From Streptomyces nigrescens (GTDB lineage Bacteria > Actinomycetota > Actinomycetes > Streptomycetales > Streptomycetaceae), in NCBI GenBank assembly GCA_024349765.1, contig AP026073.1, forward strand, positions 4,278,001 to 4,342,000: a stretch of 64,000 nucleotides of DNA, in the 5' to 3' direction. Shown here in pieces: positions 51,948 through 60,791 of the stretch (positions within the stretch are counted from its first letter, which is position 1; the number at the start of each line of letters is the position of its first letter). Position numbers and translations under genes: made by a program. The notes under the pieces are model-generated. The model saw nothing but the letters and a program-made list of their open reading frames with translations. It did no database searches and was not told where the DNA came from.

Positions 51948-52655
51948 TCAGCCCAGCGAACCGGCCTCCACCGCGGTCACGTCGAACCGGCCGCCGCACA
52001 CCCGCAGCCCGCGGCTGCCGGTGGTCATCGGCTCCTTGGACCCGGGCGGGTAGACGAAGACGATCTGCGAACGGCTCCAGCACGGGGTGTCCGACACGCC
52101 CTCGTTGACGGTGTGCAGCACGGCGTGCGCGCTCTGCCCCGGCTGGAGACGGACCACGCCGCCCGGGCCGCCCTCGCGGGTGGCGGGCTTGCCGACCGGC
52201 GAGCCGTCCCGCTGGATCAGCGAGACCCCGGGGAAGCCGCGCAGCGTGCAGGCCTTCTTGCCGTTGTTCGTGAAGACCAGGGGGTAGTGGATGTTGCCCG
52301 CGCCGATGTCGGAGGCGCCCAGCCGCAGCGACATGTTGGCGGCGGTGCAGCGGTCCGACGCCGTCATGGCCGAGGCGCGCGACTCCGTGGTGCCCGGCAC
52401 GTTGCCCTTCGCCTTGCCGCCGGTGGACGCCGCGTTCGCCGAGGGCCGCTCGCCACCGGCCGACTGCTGGGTGCCGCCGGAGGGCTTGGCACCGCTGCCG
52501 GCCTCCTGGGAGGTGGCGGATGCGGCGGCCGACGAGGGGCGGGAGGCGGCGCCGGTCCCGTCCTGGCAGGCGGTGAGCGCGAGCGCCGCGACGGCGATCA
52601 GCGATCCGGCGGCGACACGGCGGCCACGGCCGAGTGTCTTGGTGGTGAGCGACAT
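51948..52655 (-). CDS. DUF4232 lipoprotein
   Basis: 235 aa from ATG 52655 (GGGGAG upstream; an ATG 36 bp earlier lacks a good site). Signal peptide with lipobox LTAC, so anchored outside the membrane by Cys29. A disordered Ser/Ala/Gly linker (~80 residues) precedes the DUF4232 domain: DRCTAANMSLRLGASDIGAGNIHYPLVFTNNGKKACTLRGFPG in sequence, then VLHTVN and RVCGGRFDVTAVEAG, with cysteines likely to form two disulfides. Role unknown. Confidence 0.9.
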   Translation of the reverse strand: MSLTTKTLGRGRRVAAGSLIAVAALALTACQDGTGAASRPSSAAASATSQEAGSGAKPSGGTQQSAGGERPSANAASTGGKAKGNVPGTTESRASAMTASDRCTAANMSLRLGASDIGAGNIHYPLVFTNNGKKACTLRGFPGVSLIQRDGSPVGKPATREGGPGGVVRLQPGQSAHAVLHTVNEGVSDTPCWSRSQIVFVYPPGSKEPMTTGSRGLRVCGGRFDVTAVEAGSLG

Positions 52656-52900
52656 GAGTGTCTCCCCCTCGTCTGGTAGGTGCGAGCTCATCGTTTGGTT
52701 GCGTACGGTCCGTCGGTTGCTCTTCCAGCGTGGCCCCGGGCGCTGCCGGTCCGCTAACGAGGCACTAACACACCACTAACGAGCCGGCCCGGGCGGCGCG
52801 CCGATAGCGCCGGCACGTCTTTGACCAGCCGGAATTCCGGGGCGCCGCTCAGGCTCGCAGAAAATCCCCGAGTTGCGGACGCGGCACCACCAGGTTCGGC

Positions 52901-53985
52901 CTACTTCCCGGGTCCCTGGTCGGCTCCGATGTTCGGCGGATCGGCGACCGGGTTGCCGTGGAAATCCCGGTTACCCCCGTTCGGCACCGTTACCCCCGCC
53001 CCCAGCGCCGGGGAGCCGGCCCGCAGCCGGGTATCGGTCGGGGACACGAACCGCGGATCGCCGCGGACCGCGCCGGTGTCGCCCGCGGGGATGCCGGAGA
53101 TCCGGGCGTACAGGTTGTGGTCGTAGGTGTTGTGCCCGTCGCTGATCGGGGAGCCGGCCGCCGCCCCGGCGAAGAGGTTGTCACGGAAGGTGACCCCGCC
53201 GGGGCCGTTGCCGCTGACCATGGCTGTGCCCGGGACGGTGGTGCTGGTGGTGTTGTTGTGCACCAGGGTGCGGGTGGCGGGTCCGCAGACGACCGAAATG
53301 ACGCCGTAGGGCGCACTGGTGTTGCGGTCGTCAACGCTGACGTTGTACCGGACGGTGTTGCGGTCGGAGGTCATTCCGGCGCCGTTGCAGATCAGCAGGA
53401 AACCGCCCTCGTTGTCGACGAGGTTGTGCTCGACCCGCGCGCCGACCGCGTTCTGCGCCACGATCCCGTCGCCGCCGACGTCGCGCACGGTGTTGTGGTG
53501 CACGGACAGCCCGGTGACCGGCGCGAACGTGGTGCCGGGTCCATCGGGATGTTCGGGGCGGCGGCCCCAGGTCGACGAGGTCCCGATGCCGGTGGTGCCC
53601 GGTGCCGAAGTCGTGCAGCCGGACCAGCACCCCGGCGCGCCGGTCCGTGGTGGTGGCCGGGCCGGTGTTGGTCACGTCCAGGTCGCGCAGTTCCCAGTAC
53701 TCGACGTTGTCCAGCAGTATCGCGGCCCGTGCGCCGGCGCCCGCGATACGCGGGGCGGCGCCGCTGCCTGGGCGGCGGACGCCGGCGCGCGTCCGCCGCC
53801 AGGCGGTCGTGGGGGCGGTGCCGGCCGCGCCGTCGGAGCCGGCGGCGCAGTCGACGTAGTAGGTGGTGCCGGCCTGGTGGCGGGCGGGGCGCCGGCCGGC
53901 GTCGGGCACCGGCGCGGCCTGGGCGACGGGCGGTCCGGCCGGCGCCGCGAGCAGGATCAAGGCGGCCAGGGAGGCCTTCTTCCTT
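52901..53985 (-). pseudogene. Decayed gene for a secreted right-handed beta-helix protein
   Basis: Two frames together make the protein. The N-terminal part, in one minus-strand frame, has a signal-like segment (KKASLAALILLAAPAG), then GTTYYVDCAAGSDGAAGTAP, then after a clear gap RIAGAGARAAILLDNVEYWELRDLDVTNTG, and it goes out of frame near 53590. The C-terminal part, in another frame, starts near 53505 and gives HHNTVRDVGGDGIVAQNAVGA, DNEGGFLLICNGAGMTSDRN and GNPVADPPNIGADQG. These are pectate-lyase/parallel-beta-helix repeats. At least one frameshift and one or more internal deletions are present; no good start codon was found. Confidence 0.75.
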
Positions 53986-54215
53986 ACGCCTGCGGTGAGT
54001 TGAGGTATCGGCAGCGTCCGTCCGAGCCACGGGTGTCCCGGCAACGTCTCTCCCCTTCCGTGGGCCGGCCCGCGCATCGGGCGCGCGGGCGGCCACATCG
54101 TTGAGCACGCGGTACGGGCGGACAAGGCGTGCCGGCGGAAAGTGCAAGCGTTGCCGCGGAAAGTGCCACCGCGTGGGCGGCGGGCGCGGGCCGGCGTCCG
54201 CCGCCCACCGACCGG

Positions 54216-56114
54216 CTAGTCGCCGCTTCCGGTCCCCCGGTCCCGCGCCGCCCGGTTGACGGCCGCGAGCACGGCCCGCAGGGAGGCGGTCAGGACGGAG
54301 GTGTCCTGGCCCGCGCCCCAGTACGTCAGGCCGCCGATGCGGCACCGGACGTAGGCGACGGCGGCGCTGTCCGGCCCGGAGGTGAGGGCGTGTTCGGCGT
54401 AGTCGAGGATCTCCGCGGGGTGGCCGGCGGCGGCCAGCGCCGCGGTGAACGCGGCGAGCGGACCGTTGCCGGTGCCCTCGGCCTGCCGTGCGTCCGCACG
54501 GCGCCCGGCGTGGCCCAGCGTGCAGCGGATCCGGTGCTCACCCGGCGCGGGCTCGGTCGCGGTCCAGGAGTCCAGGGTCAGCGGCCCCTCCTCCCCCGGG
54601 GCGAGGTACGTGCCGCGGAACAGCTCCCACAGCTCCTTGGGGGTCGCCTCCTGCCCGCTGTCGTCGGTCGCCCGCTGGACGACACCGGAGAAGTCCGGGC
54701 GCAGCCCCTGCGGCAGGTCCAGCCCGTGGTGCAGCCGCAGCAGATGCGCGATCCCCCCTTTGCCCGACTGGCTGTTGACCCGGATGACCGCCTCGTAGCT
54801 GCACCCGAGGTCCGCGGGGTCGACCGGCAGGTACGGCACCGTCCACGGCGCTTCGGACTCCGGTACGCCCAGTTCGGCGGCGCGCCGGGCGTGGTGGGCC
54901 AGGCCCTTGCTGATGGCGTCCTGGTGGGTGCCGGAGAACGCGGTGTGCACCAGGGCGCCGGCGTAGGGGTGCCGCGGGTGGACGGGCAGCCGGATGCAGT
55001 CCTCGACGGTGCGGCGCACGGTCGCGAGGTCCGAGAAGTCGATCATCGGGTCGACGCCCTGGGTGTGCAGATTGAGCGCGAGGGTGACCAGGTCGACGTT
55101 CCCGGTCCGCTCGCCGTTCCCGAACAGGCACCCCTCCACGCGCTGCGCCCCGGCCAGGACGGCGAGTTCCGCGCACGCCACGCCGGTGCCGCGGTCGTTG
55201 TGCGGGTGTACGGAGAGCACGACCGCGTCCCGGCGCTCCAGGTGGCGGTGCAGGTACTCGATCTGATCCGCGTACACATTGGGCGTGGCGACCTCCACCG
55301 TGGCCGGGAGGTTGTGGGTCACCGGGCGCTCCGGGGAGGCGTCCCACAGCTCGGTCAGACCGTTGCAGATCTCCAGGACGAGATCGGGCTCGGTGAGGTT
55401 GAAGACCTCGGGCGAGAACTGGAACCGGATGTCGGCCTGCGGGCGGGCCGCGGCCAGCCGCGCCATGTGGGCGGCCGCGTCCCGCACCAGGTCGCGCACC
55501 TCGGTCCGGCTGCGGCCGAGGACCACCTCGCGCCAGGTGGGCGCGGTGGCCGTGTAGAGGTGCACGACGGTGCGCGGCAGCCCGTCCACGGCGGCGAAGG
55601 TCCGCTCGATCAGCTCGCGCCGGGCCGGGGTGAAGACCACCACGGTGACGTCGTCCGGCACCGCGCCGCTTCCGGCCAGATGGCGGACGAAGTCGAAGTC
55701 GGTGCGGCTGGCGGAGGGGTAGGCGACCTCGATCTCCTTGAAGCCCATGGAGACGAGCAGATCGAACATCCGGCGCTTGCGCGGGATGTCCATCGGTTCG
55801 GCGAGCGCCTGGTTGCCGTCGCGCAGGTCGACCGGCACCCACAGCGGGGCCCGCTCGATCCGGGCGGCGGGCCAGGCGCGGGTGGTGACCGGTACCTCGA
55901 CGCGTTGGTGCGCGGCCCGGTAGCGGTGGGACGGCATCGCGCTGTGGCGCTGCGGGTTCCACGCCGGCGCGTCGGCGGGCACCGGACCGGTGGGCGTGCG
56001 GAGGGCGGGAGCGGGGGCGAGTGCGAGGGAGGTGCCGGTATCGGTGCGGCCGGTACGGGAGTTGCTGGTGTCGCGGTCGAAGCCGGACATCTCGTGGGGG
56101 ATCTCGTGGGACAT
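54216..56114 (-). CDS. leuA: 2-isopropylmalate synthase
   Basis: 632 aa. First committed step of leucine synthesis: acetyl-CoA plus 2-ketoisovalerate. [16 protein letters not shown] holds the metal/substrate residues, [21 protein letters not shown] follows, and HPHNDRGTG gives the catalytic His-x-His. The C-terminal third ([12 protein letters not shown] to [19 protein letters not shown]) is the leucine-binding regulatory domain. Length and sequence fit the actinobacterial IPMS2 type. An N-terminal extension of ~60 residues precedes [17 protein letters not shown] lies before ATG 56114. Expression is probably controlled by the attenuator at 56144-56227. Confidence 0.97.
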   Translation of the reverse strand: MSHEIPHEMSGFDRDTSNSRTGRTDTGTSLALAPAPALRTPTGPVPADAPAWNPQRHSAMPSHRYRAAHQRVEVPVTTRAWPAARIERAPLWVPVDLRDGNQALAEPMDIPRKRRMFDLLVSMGFKEIEVAYPSASRTDFDFVRHLAGSGAVPDDVTVVVFTPARRELIERTFAAVDGLPRTVVHLYTATAPTWREVVLGRSRTEVRDLVRDAAAHMARLAAARPQADIRFQFSPEVFNLTEPDLVLEICNGLTELWDASPERPVTHNLPATVEVATPNVYADQIEYLHRHLERRDAVVLSVHPHNDRGTGVACAELAVLAGAQRVEGCLFGNGERTGNVDLVTLALNLHTQGVDPMIDFSDLATVRRTVEDCIRLPVHPRHPYAGALVHTAFSGTHQDAISKGLAHHARRAAELGVPESEAPWTVPYLPVDPADLGCSYEAVIRVNSQSGKGGIAHLLRLHHGLDLPQGLRPDFSGVVQRATDDSGQEATPKELWELFRGTYLAPGEEGPLTLDSWTATEPAPGEHRIRCTLGHAGRRADARQAEGTGNGPLAAFTAALAAAGHPAEILDYAEHALTSGPDSAAVAYVRCRIGGLTYWGAGQDTSVLTASLRAVLAAVNRAARDRGTGSGD

Positions 56115-56143
56115 CGCGTTCCTTCAACAGGAGCCGGAGAAAG

Positions 56144-56198
56144 ACCGGCAGCACCGAACCCCGCGGCGGGGTGCCGGTCGCGTCAGGCCCCGCCGCGG
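56144..56198 (-). promoter_or_regulatory. leuA attenuator: alternative hairpins
   Basis: Downstream of the leader peptide, 56170-56178 pairs with 56144-56155 (one bulge), with a GC inner stem, as a terminator-like hairpin. An 11-bp segment inside the leader (56188-56198) is perfectly complementary to 56161-56171, which lies within that hairpin. The two pairings exclude each other, as in classical amino-acid attenuators. A TCTTTCT stretch follows the hairpin. Confidence 0.65.
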
Positions 56199-56227
56199 CG
56201 GCCGAGAAGGAGACCACGCAGCGTCAT
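56183..56227 (-). CDS. leuA leader peptide
   Basis: 14-residue peptide MTLRGLLLGRRGGA with four leucines, three of them consecutive, encoded 69 bp upstream of leuA and ending inside the region that forms alternative hairpins. Ribosome stalling at the Leu codons when leucyl-tRNA is scarce would favour leuA transcription. Confidence 0.75.
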   Translation of the reverse strand: MTLRGLLLGRRGGA

Positions 56228-56249
56228 GCCGGGTACAGTAACCACACAT

Positions 56250-56273
56250 CAACTCCTCAGACAACCTGAGTTG
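56250..56273. promoter_or_regulatory. Candidate operator in the leuA-gntR divergent region
   Basis: CAACTC (56250-56255) and GAGTTG (56268-56273) form an inverted repeat with an inner CTCAG-ACAAC-CTGAG (56256-56270). It lies 26 bp before the GntR start and overlaps the likely leuA promoter (TTGTCT, 18 bp, TACTGT on the minus strand). It fits a FadR-type dimer site. Confidence 0.5.
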
Positions 56274-56298
56274 TTCGGAAGGTGCGAGGTACCACGGC

Positions 56299-56988
56299 AT
56301 GCCGCTCGAAGCGCTCCGCCCCAGCCCCCTGGTCGAACAGGCCGCCCAGCGGCTGCGGGGCCAGATCACCGGGGGCGACTGGCCGGTGGGCACCCGGCTT
56401 CCCGGAGAGACCACCCTGGCCAAGACCCTCGGCGTCGGCCGCTCGACGGTGCGCGAGGCCCTACGGGCGCTGGCCGGTGCGGGACTGGTCCAGCCGCGCC
56501 AGGGCGCCGGGGTGTTCGTGATCGCGACCGAGCCCACCGAGGACTGGCCCGCCCGGCTGCGCCGCGCGGCCGTCGGTGACGTCTACGAGGTGCGCGCCAT
56601 GGTGGAGGTCCAGGCCGCCCAACTGGCCGCCGTCCGGCGCACCGACGACGATGTCGCCGCCCTGCGCGCCGCCCTGGAGGGCCGCCGTACCGCCGCCGGG
56701 TCCGGCACCGCGGCGTTCGTGGACGCGGACATCGCCCTGCACGCGGCCGTCGTCGCGGCCGCGCACAACCCCGTACTGACCGATCTCTTCACGGAGTTCG
56801 TGCCCGCCCTGCGCCAGGGGTTGATCGACCTCGTCGAGCTGCTGGACCTGCGCGGCCGGGACCCGCAGCCCGGCGATGCCCGGCACGCGGCGCTGGTCGA
56901 CGCGGTCGCGGACGGCGACGGCGCGAGGGCGAGCCGGATCCTGCGGGAGGAATTCGACGAGACGCTGGGGCAGTTGGCGGGGCGGTGA
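56299..56988 (+). CDS. FadR-subfamily GntR transcriptional regulator
   Basis: 229 aa. The N-terminal winged helix is LVEQAAQRLRGQITGGDWPVGTRLPGE, then LAKTLGVGRSTVREALRALAGAGLVQPRQGAGVFV. The FCD ligand domain follows with DADIALHAAVVAAAHNPVLTDLF and DARHAALVDAVADGD; the Asp and His residues of these motifs usually bind a metal that holds a carboxylic acid. It is divergent from leuA and convergent with an MFS gene. It could control either, and may sense a branched-chain keto acid (inference). Confidence 0.93.
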   Translation: MPLEALRPSPLVEQAAQRLRGQITGGDWPVGTRLPGETTLAKTLGVGRSTVREALRALAGAGLVQPRQGAGVFVIATEPTEDWPARLRRAAVGDVYEVRAMVEVQAAQLAAVRRTDDDVAALRAALEGRRTAAGSGTAAFVDADIALHAAVVAAAHNPVLTDLFTEFVPALRQGLIDLVELLDLRGRDPQPGDARHAALVDAVADGDGARASRILREEFDETLGQLAGR

Positions 56989-56991
56989 AGG

Positions 56992-57026
56992 GAGGGGCGC
57001 GTACGGGCCGGACGTACGCGCCCCTC
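56992..57026. terminator. Bidirectional terminator
   Basis: Perfect 14-bp stem (56992-57005 with 57013-57026), 7-nt loop, between the convergent gntR and MFS genes. Confidence 0.9.
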
Positions 57027-57029
57027 GGC

Positions 57030-59552
57030 TCAGCCGTCTGTGACGGAGGGCCGGGGGTCGGCGGTGGACGGCTGGGGATCGGCCGCTGACGGCTGGGTGA
57101 GGGTCAGGTCGAGGGTCTCCTCGGCGCCGCCGGTGAGGGATATCGGGGCGGCGTGCGGCGGGTAGCCGGCCGCGGTGAGGGTGTACCGGCTCCCGCACAG
57201 ACCGGAGAAGGCGAACGCGCCGTCCGGTCCCGTGACGGTGTGCCCGGTGACCGTGCCGTCCGCGAGGAGGGTCACCGCGGCGTCGGCCAGCGGGCGGCCG
57301 CCCGGCCCGCGCACCGTGCCGCGGACGGTGGCGGCCGGCCGCAGCCGGACGTCCTGGCGCTCCTGGCCGGCGCCACCGGACACCTCCACGGCACGGGCCT
57401 GCGGCTGGTGGCCGGGGGCGCTGAGGACCAGGGTGTAGCCGCCGGGCGGGAGTTCGGTCACCTCCCACCGCCCCTCGGCCCCGGAGGCCGTACGGGCCAC
57501 CACCTCACCCGTCGCGTCGGTGACGACGATGCCGCCGCCGGCGAGCGGGGTGCCCCCGGGGCCGCCGCACAGCGTGCCGTGGAGCCGGCCACCGGCGGTG
57601 AGGACCAGATCCGTCTCGGCGGTCGCGCCCGCACCGCGGTAGGTCGCGGAGGCGGCGTACGGGGCGTGTCCGGGCGCGGCGGCGGTCAGGACGTACGTAC
57701 CGGCCGCCGGGGCGGCGAGCGCATACCGCCCGTCGGCCGCGGCGGTGGCGACACCGGCCTGCCGCCCCTGGTGGTCGATCAGCGTGACGCTCGCCCCGGG
57801 GACCGGCCCGCCGTGGGACCCGAGGACACGGCCCCGGAATCCGGGCCGCGGGTCGCTCGCGGACCCACCCTCGTCGCCGCCCTGGCCGGTTCCGCGGGCG
57901 GGGTCGGCGTCGGCGCCCTGGTCGATCCCGCGGTCGTTGTTGTTGTCGTCGTTGTCGTCGTCGTTGTCGTCGTTGTCGTCGTCGTTGTTGTTGTCGCCCG
58001 TGCCCTGACCGGCCCCGTGGTCGGCGTCGTCGTCGGTGCTCTGCGCGACCAGGGTCGGCCGGGGCGGATTGCGCTGCGACGGCAGGAAGGAGGCCAGCGC
58101 CACGCCGAGGACGACCGCGGCCGTGGCGATCAGGAAGGAGACCCGGAAGCCGGCCATCGTGGGGACCGTGGCCGGGCCCATCCGCTGGGACATGTGAGCC
58201 AGCACCATGCCGATCACCGCGCTGGAGACCGAGGTGCCGATCGAACGCATCAGGGTGTTCAGGCCGTTGGCCGCGCCGGTCTCGGAGGCGTCGACGGCGC
58301 CGATGATCAGCGCGGGCAGCGAGGAGTACGCCAGCCCGATGCCGGCGCCGACGACCACGGCGATGATGACGGTCTGCCAGGCGGCGTTCATCAGGCCGAT
58401 GCCCGCGCCGTATCCGACGGCGATGACCAGCATGCCCAGCAGCAGCGTCGCCTTCGGGCCGCGCCGGGCCGCGATCCGCGCGTACACCGGCGCGACCAGC
58501 ATCATGGTCAGCCCCAACGGCGCCACGCACAGGCCGGCGACCACCATGGACTCGCCCAGGCCGTAGCCGGTCGACTCGGGCAGCTGCAGCAGCTGCGGCA
58601 GCACCAGCGAGATCGCGTAGAAGGCCACCCCGACCGTGATCGAGGCGAGGTTGGTCAGCAGCACCTCGCGGCGGGCGGTGGTGCGCAGGTCCACCAGCGG
58701 GTCGGCGATGCGCAGTTCCATCACGCCCCACAGCACCAGGACCAGCACCGCGATCCCGAACAGCCCGAGGGTGGTGGGTGAACTCCAGCCCCAGTCACTG
58801 CCCTTGGTGATGGGCAGCAGCAGCGCCACCAGCCCCGCGGACAGCCCGACGGCGCCCGCCACGTCGAAGCGGCCCGGGGCGCGGACCGGCGTCTCGGGCA
58901 CCAGGAGCAGGGTGAGCAGGATGGAGAGCACGCCGAGTCCGGCGGCGCCGAAGAACAGGCTGTGCCAGTCGGCGTGTTGGGCGACGAGGGCGGCCGCGGG
59001 CAGCGCGAGTCCGCCGCCCACGCCGATCGAGGAGCTCATCAGCCCCATGGCCGAGCCGAGCCGTTCGCGCGGCAGCGCGTCGCGCATGATGCCGATGCCG
59101 AGGGGTATCGCGCCCATCGCGAAGCCCTGCAGCACCCGGCCGACGATCATCGTGAGCAGATCGCTGGTGAGCCCGCAGACCACCGAGCCGACGACCATGA
59201 CCGCGAGGCTGGTCAGCAGCATCCGCCGCTTGCCGTAGAGGTCACCGAGCCGCCCCATGATGGGGGTCGCGACGGCACCGGCGAGGAGAGTGGCCGTCAT
59301 GACCCAGGTGGCGTTGCTCGGCGCGGTGTCGAGGAGCACCGGCAGGTCCTTGATGACCGGTACGAGCAGCGTCTGCATCACCGCGACGACGATGCCGGCG
59401 AAGGCGAGGACCGGGACGATGGCACCGCCGGCTCTGCGCTCTCCGTCCGCGGCCGGTCCGGACACCGCGGGGGTCTCTGCGGCGCCCACGGCACCCGCGC
59501 CCCCGGCACCCACGCCCCTTCCGGGGAGCTGATCCGTCGTCGTCTGCGTCAT
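57030..59552 (-). CDS. DHA2-type MFS transporter fused to carboxypeptidase-regulatory-like domains
   Basis: 840 aa. Residues ~45-515 are a 14-helix drug:H+ antiporter: motif A MGRLGDLYGKRRMLL, GRVLQGFAMGAIPLGIGIMRDALP and PALIIGAVDASETGAANGLNTLMRSIG. An Asp/Asn-rich linker (~525-560, with DNNNDDDNDDNDDDNDDNNND) follows. Then three CarboxypepD_reg-like beta-sandwiches (~575-815), each of the form GxVxGxxGxPxxGAxVTLxD...GRYAL...GTYVLTAxxPGHxP. The third contains GPDGAFAFSGLCGSRYTLTAAGYPP. The C-terminus repeats QPS(A/T)ADP. The added domains would be on the cytoplasmic side if the usual topology holds, which is odd because such domains are normally extracellular. A shared upstream element may place it under GBL control. 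Confidence 0.88.
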   Translation of the reverse strand: MTQTTTDQLPGRGVGAGGAGAVGAAETPAVSGPAADGERRAGGAIVPVLAFAGIVVAVMQTLLVPVIKDLPVLLDTAPSNATWVMTATLLAGAVATPIMGRLGDLYGKRRMLLTSLAVMVVGSVVCGLTSDLLTMIVGRVLQGFAMGAIPLGIGIMRDALPRERLGSAMGLMSSSIGVGGGLALPAAALVAQHADWHSLFFGAAGLGVLSILLTLLLVPETPVRAPGRFDVAGAVGLSAGLVALLLPITKGSDWGWSSPTTLGLFGIAVLVLVLWGVMELRIADPLVDLRTTARREVLLTNLASITVGVAFYAISLVLPQLLQLPESTGYGLGESMVVAGLCVAPLGLTMMLVAPVYARIAARRGPKATLLLGMLVIAVGYGAGIGLMNAAWQTVIIAVVVGAGIGLAYSSLPALIIGAVDASETGAANGLNTLMRSIGTSVSSAVIGMVLAHMSQRMGPATVPTMAGFRVSFLIATAAVVLGVALASFLPSQRNPPRPTLVAQSTDDDADHGAGQGTGDNNNDDDNDDNDDDNDDNNNDRGIDQGADADPARGTGQGGDEGGSASDPRPGFRGRVLGSHGGPVPGASVTLIDHQGRQAGVATAAADGRYALAAPAAGTYVLTAAAPGHAPYAASATYRGAGATAETDLVLTAGGRLHGTLCGGPGGTPLAGGGIVVTDATGEVVARTASGAEGRWEVTELPPGGYTLVLSAPGHQPQARAVEVSGGAGQERQDVRLRPAATVRGTVRGPGGRPLADAAVTLLADGTVTGHTVTGPDGAFAFSGLCGSRYTLTAAGYPPHAAPISLTGGAEETLDLTLTQPSAADPQPSTADPRPSVTDG
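57930..57998. repeat. GTT/GTC trinucleotide repeat coding the Asp/Asn linker
   Basis: Plus-strand runs of GTTGTTGTTGTC- and GTCGTC-type triplets encode the Asp/Asn linker between the transporter and the regulatory-like domains. Triplet units keep the frame, so length may vary between strains. Confidence 0.85.
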
Positions 59553-59930
59553 GCGTGCGGCCTCCAGGCGGCGGAAGGACTGTCGTCAGAAGTCATGAGG
59601 AGTCATCAAGAACGGGGCAGGGCGCCGACCCGGCGGGCGCCCTTGATACGTGCATGACGAACGTTTCCACTCGGCGGACTATTCCGCACGTCGCGAGGCA
59701 TCCGCAGCACCACACGGTGATCTGCCTCACGCCGCCCACCGGACCGACGAGAACCAGTGAAGCGCGCACCACTGACAATCCAACGCACGAAGAAGGCGCC
59801 GCGGCCTTTCCGCGACACCTTCCCGAGGTCTTCGCAATGCCTCCGGACCTCGATCGATCAACACCGCGTGCGCGGTATGTTTCCCCGCCCGAATTCCGCG
59901 TTTTACGTGAATCGTCCGGCGGCGCGATCC
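59553..59930. other. Intergenic region between the MFS gene and the GBL receptor gene
   Basis: 378 bp. The DNA is clearly less GC-rich than the flanking genes. It holds a partial-palindrome element at 59860-59882. An open frame starting near 59654 has no ribosome site and no recognisable protein, so I do not call a gene. Confidence 0.45.
59860..59882. promoter_or_regulatory. Possible second GBL-receptor-type element
   Basis: AACACCGCGTGCGCGGTATGTT reads as a near-palindrome (AACA..CCGCG / CGCGGTATGTT) and resembles the ACATACC...GGTATGT shape of sites bound by ArpA/ScbR-type receptors, with two bases missing on one side. It lies about 310 bp upstream of the MFS fusion gene. Confidence 0.3.
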
Positions 59931-60617
59931 TCAGCTCGCGACGACATCCAGTCCGGTGCCGGTCCCCGCCGCGGACTGCGCCTTCTGCTGCAGTTCGGCA
60001 TTCAGTTTCTCCCCGCGCTCTGGGTCGAGATGGAGCTTGGCGAGGATGGCGGGCACGGCGATGCTGGGCAGCGTGTGCTGGAAGAAAACGGTCAGCCGGT
60101 GGGAGAGGTCGGCCCGGTTGGAAAACGCCTGCGACATCATCTGCAAACCGGCGAAGGCACCGACGAAGAGCTCGGCGGTGTCCCGCACGTCAACGCTCTC
60201 CAGCACCTCGCCGCGCCCCTTCGCCTCGTCGAACAACGCCTCGACGAACTGGCTCCAGGCGAGCATCGACTGCCTGCGGTCCAGGTGATTGGAGCCCTGC
60301 TCGACGGCCAGCCGCGCGGCCCCGCGCTGAATCGGGTCGGTACGCAGTCGGAAGGCCAGCACGTGACCGGAGTCGACGAATTCCTGCAGTTTGATCGGCT
60401 GCGGCTCGACGGCGATGTCGACCACCTGCTCCTGGAGGATGGCGAGCGCGAGCTGCTCCTTGGAAGCGAAATGGAAATACAGGGCGCCCTTCGTCACGCC
60501 GGCGCGTTCGAGGACTTCGGCGATCGTCGCGCGGTCATAGCCCTGCTCGTCGAACACCGCGGCGGCCGACTCCAAGATCACTCGCCGGGTCCTGATCGCA
60601 CGGTCCTGTTGTGCCAC
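59931..60617 (-). CDS. Gamma-butyrolactone receptor (ArpA/ScbR-type TetR regulator)
   Basis: 228 aa from GTG 60617 (AGGAGG-containing site upstream). The DNA-binding domain reads QDRAIRTRRVILESAAAVFDEQGYDRATIAEVLERAGVTKGALYFHFASKEQLA in order, with the VTKGALYFHFASKE recognition region characteristic of GBL receptors. A tryptophan (MLAWSQFVEALFDEAK) lies in the ligand pocket region, as in ArpA-like proteins. It is expected to repress its targets until a GBL signal binds. It is divergent from the AfsA-type synthase gene. Confidence 0.92.
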   Translation of the reverse strand: MAQQDRAIRTRRVILESAAAVFDEQGYDRATIAEVLERAGVTKGALYFHFASKEQLALAILQEQVVDIAVEPQPIKLQEFVDSGHVLAFRLRTDPIQRGAARLAVEQGSNHLDRRQSMLAWSQFVEALFDEAKGRGEVLESVDVRDTAELFVGAFAGLQMMSQAFSNRADLSHRLTVFFQHTLPSIAVPAILAKLHLDPERGEKLNAELQQKAQSAAGTGTGLDVVAS

Positions 60618-60723
60618 AGGACGCCTCCTGTCTCTCGAAATCTGCCATTTCCGCCGGTGTGGCCACCACGTCAAGTCGCCCCGCCACCAGCGTATTTCCC
60701 CCTTCCCTCAGCCCGGCATTGAA

Positions 60724-60747
60724 AATAAAACCGGATGGTACGTATCT
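60724..60747 (-). promoter_or_regulatory. Autoregulatory element (ARE) for the GBL receptor
   Basis: On the minus strand the site contains AGATACGTACCATCCGGTTT and continues with TATT. It matches the AGATAC-TACC-CCGGTT pattern of AREs known from Streptomyces GBL loci such as the barA/barB system (recalled). It lies 45 bp before the afsA-type start codon and over its probable promoter. Confidence 0.75.
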
Positions 60748-60791
60748 TAACAGCGATGGACCTCATCCCGTAGAGACGCCTGGGGGCAGTC

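Noticed and set aside
59653-59930. Possible small gene in the MFS-receptor gap
   Set aside because: The open frame lacks a ribosome site and typical codon use, and the translation has no recognisable feature.
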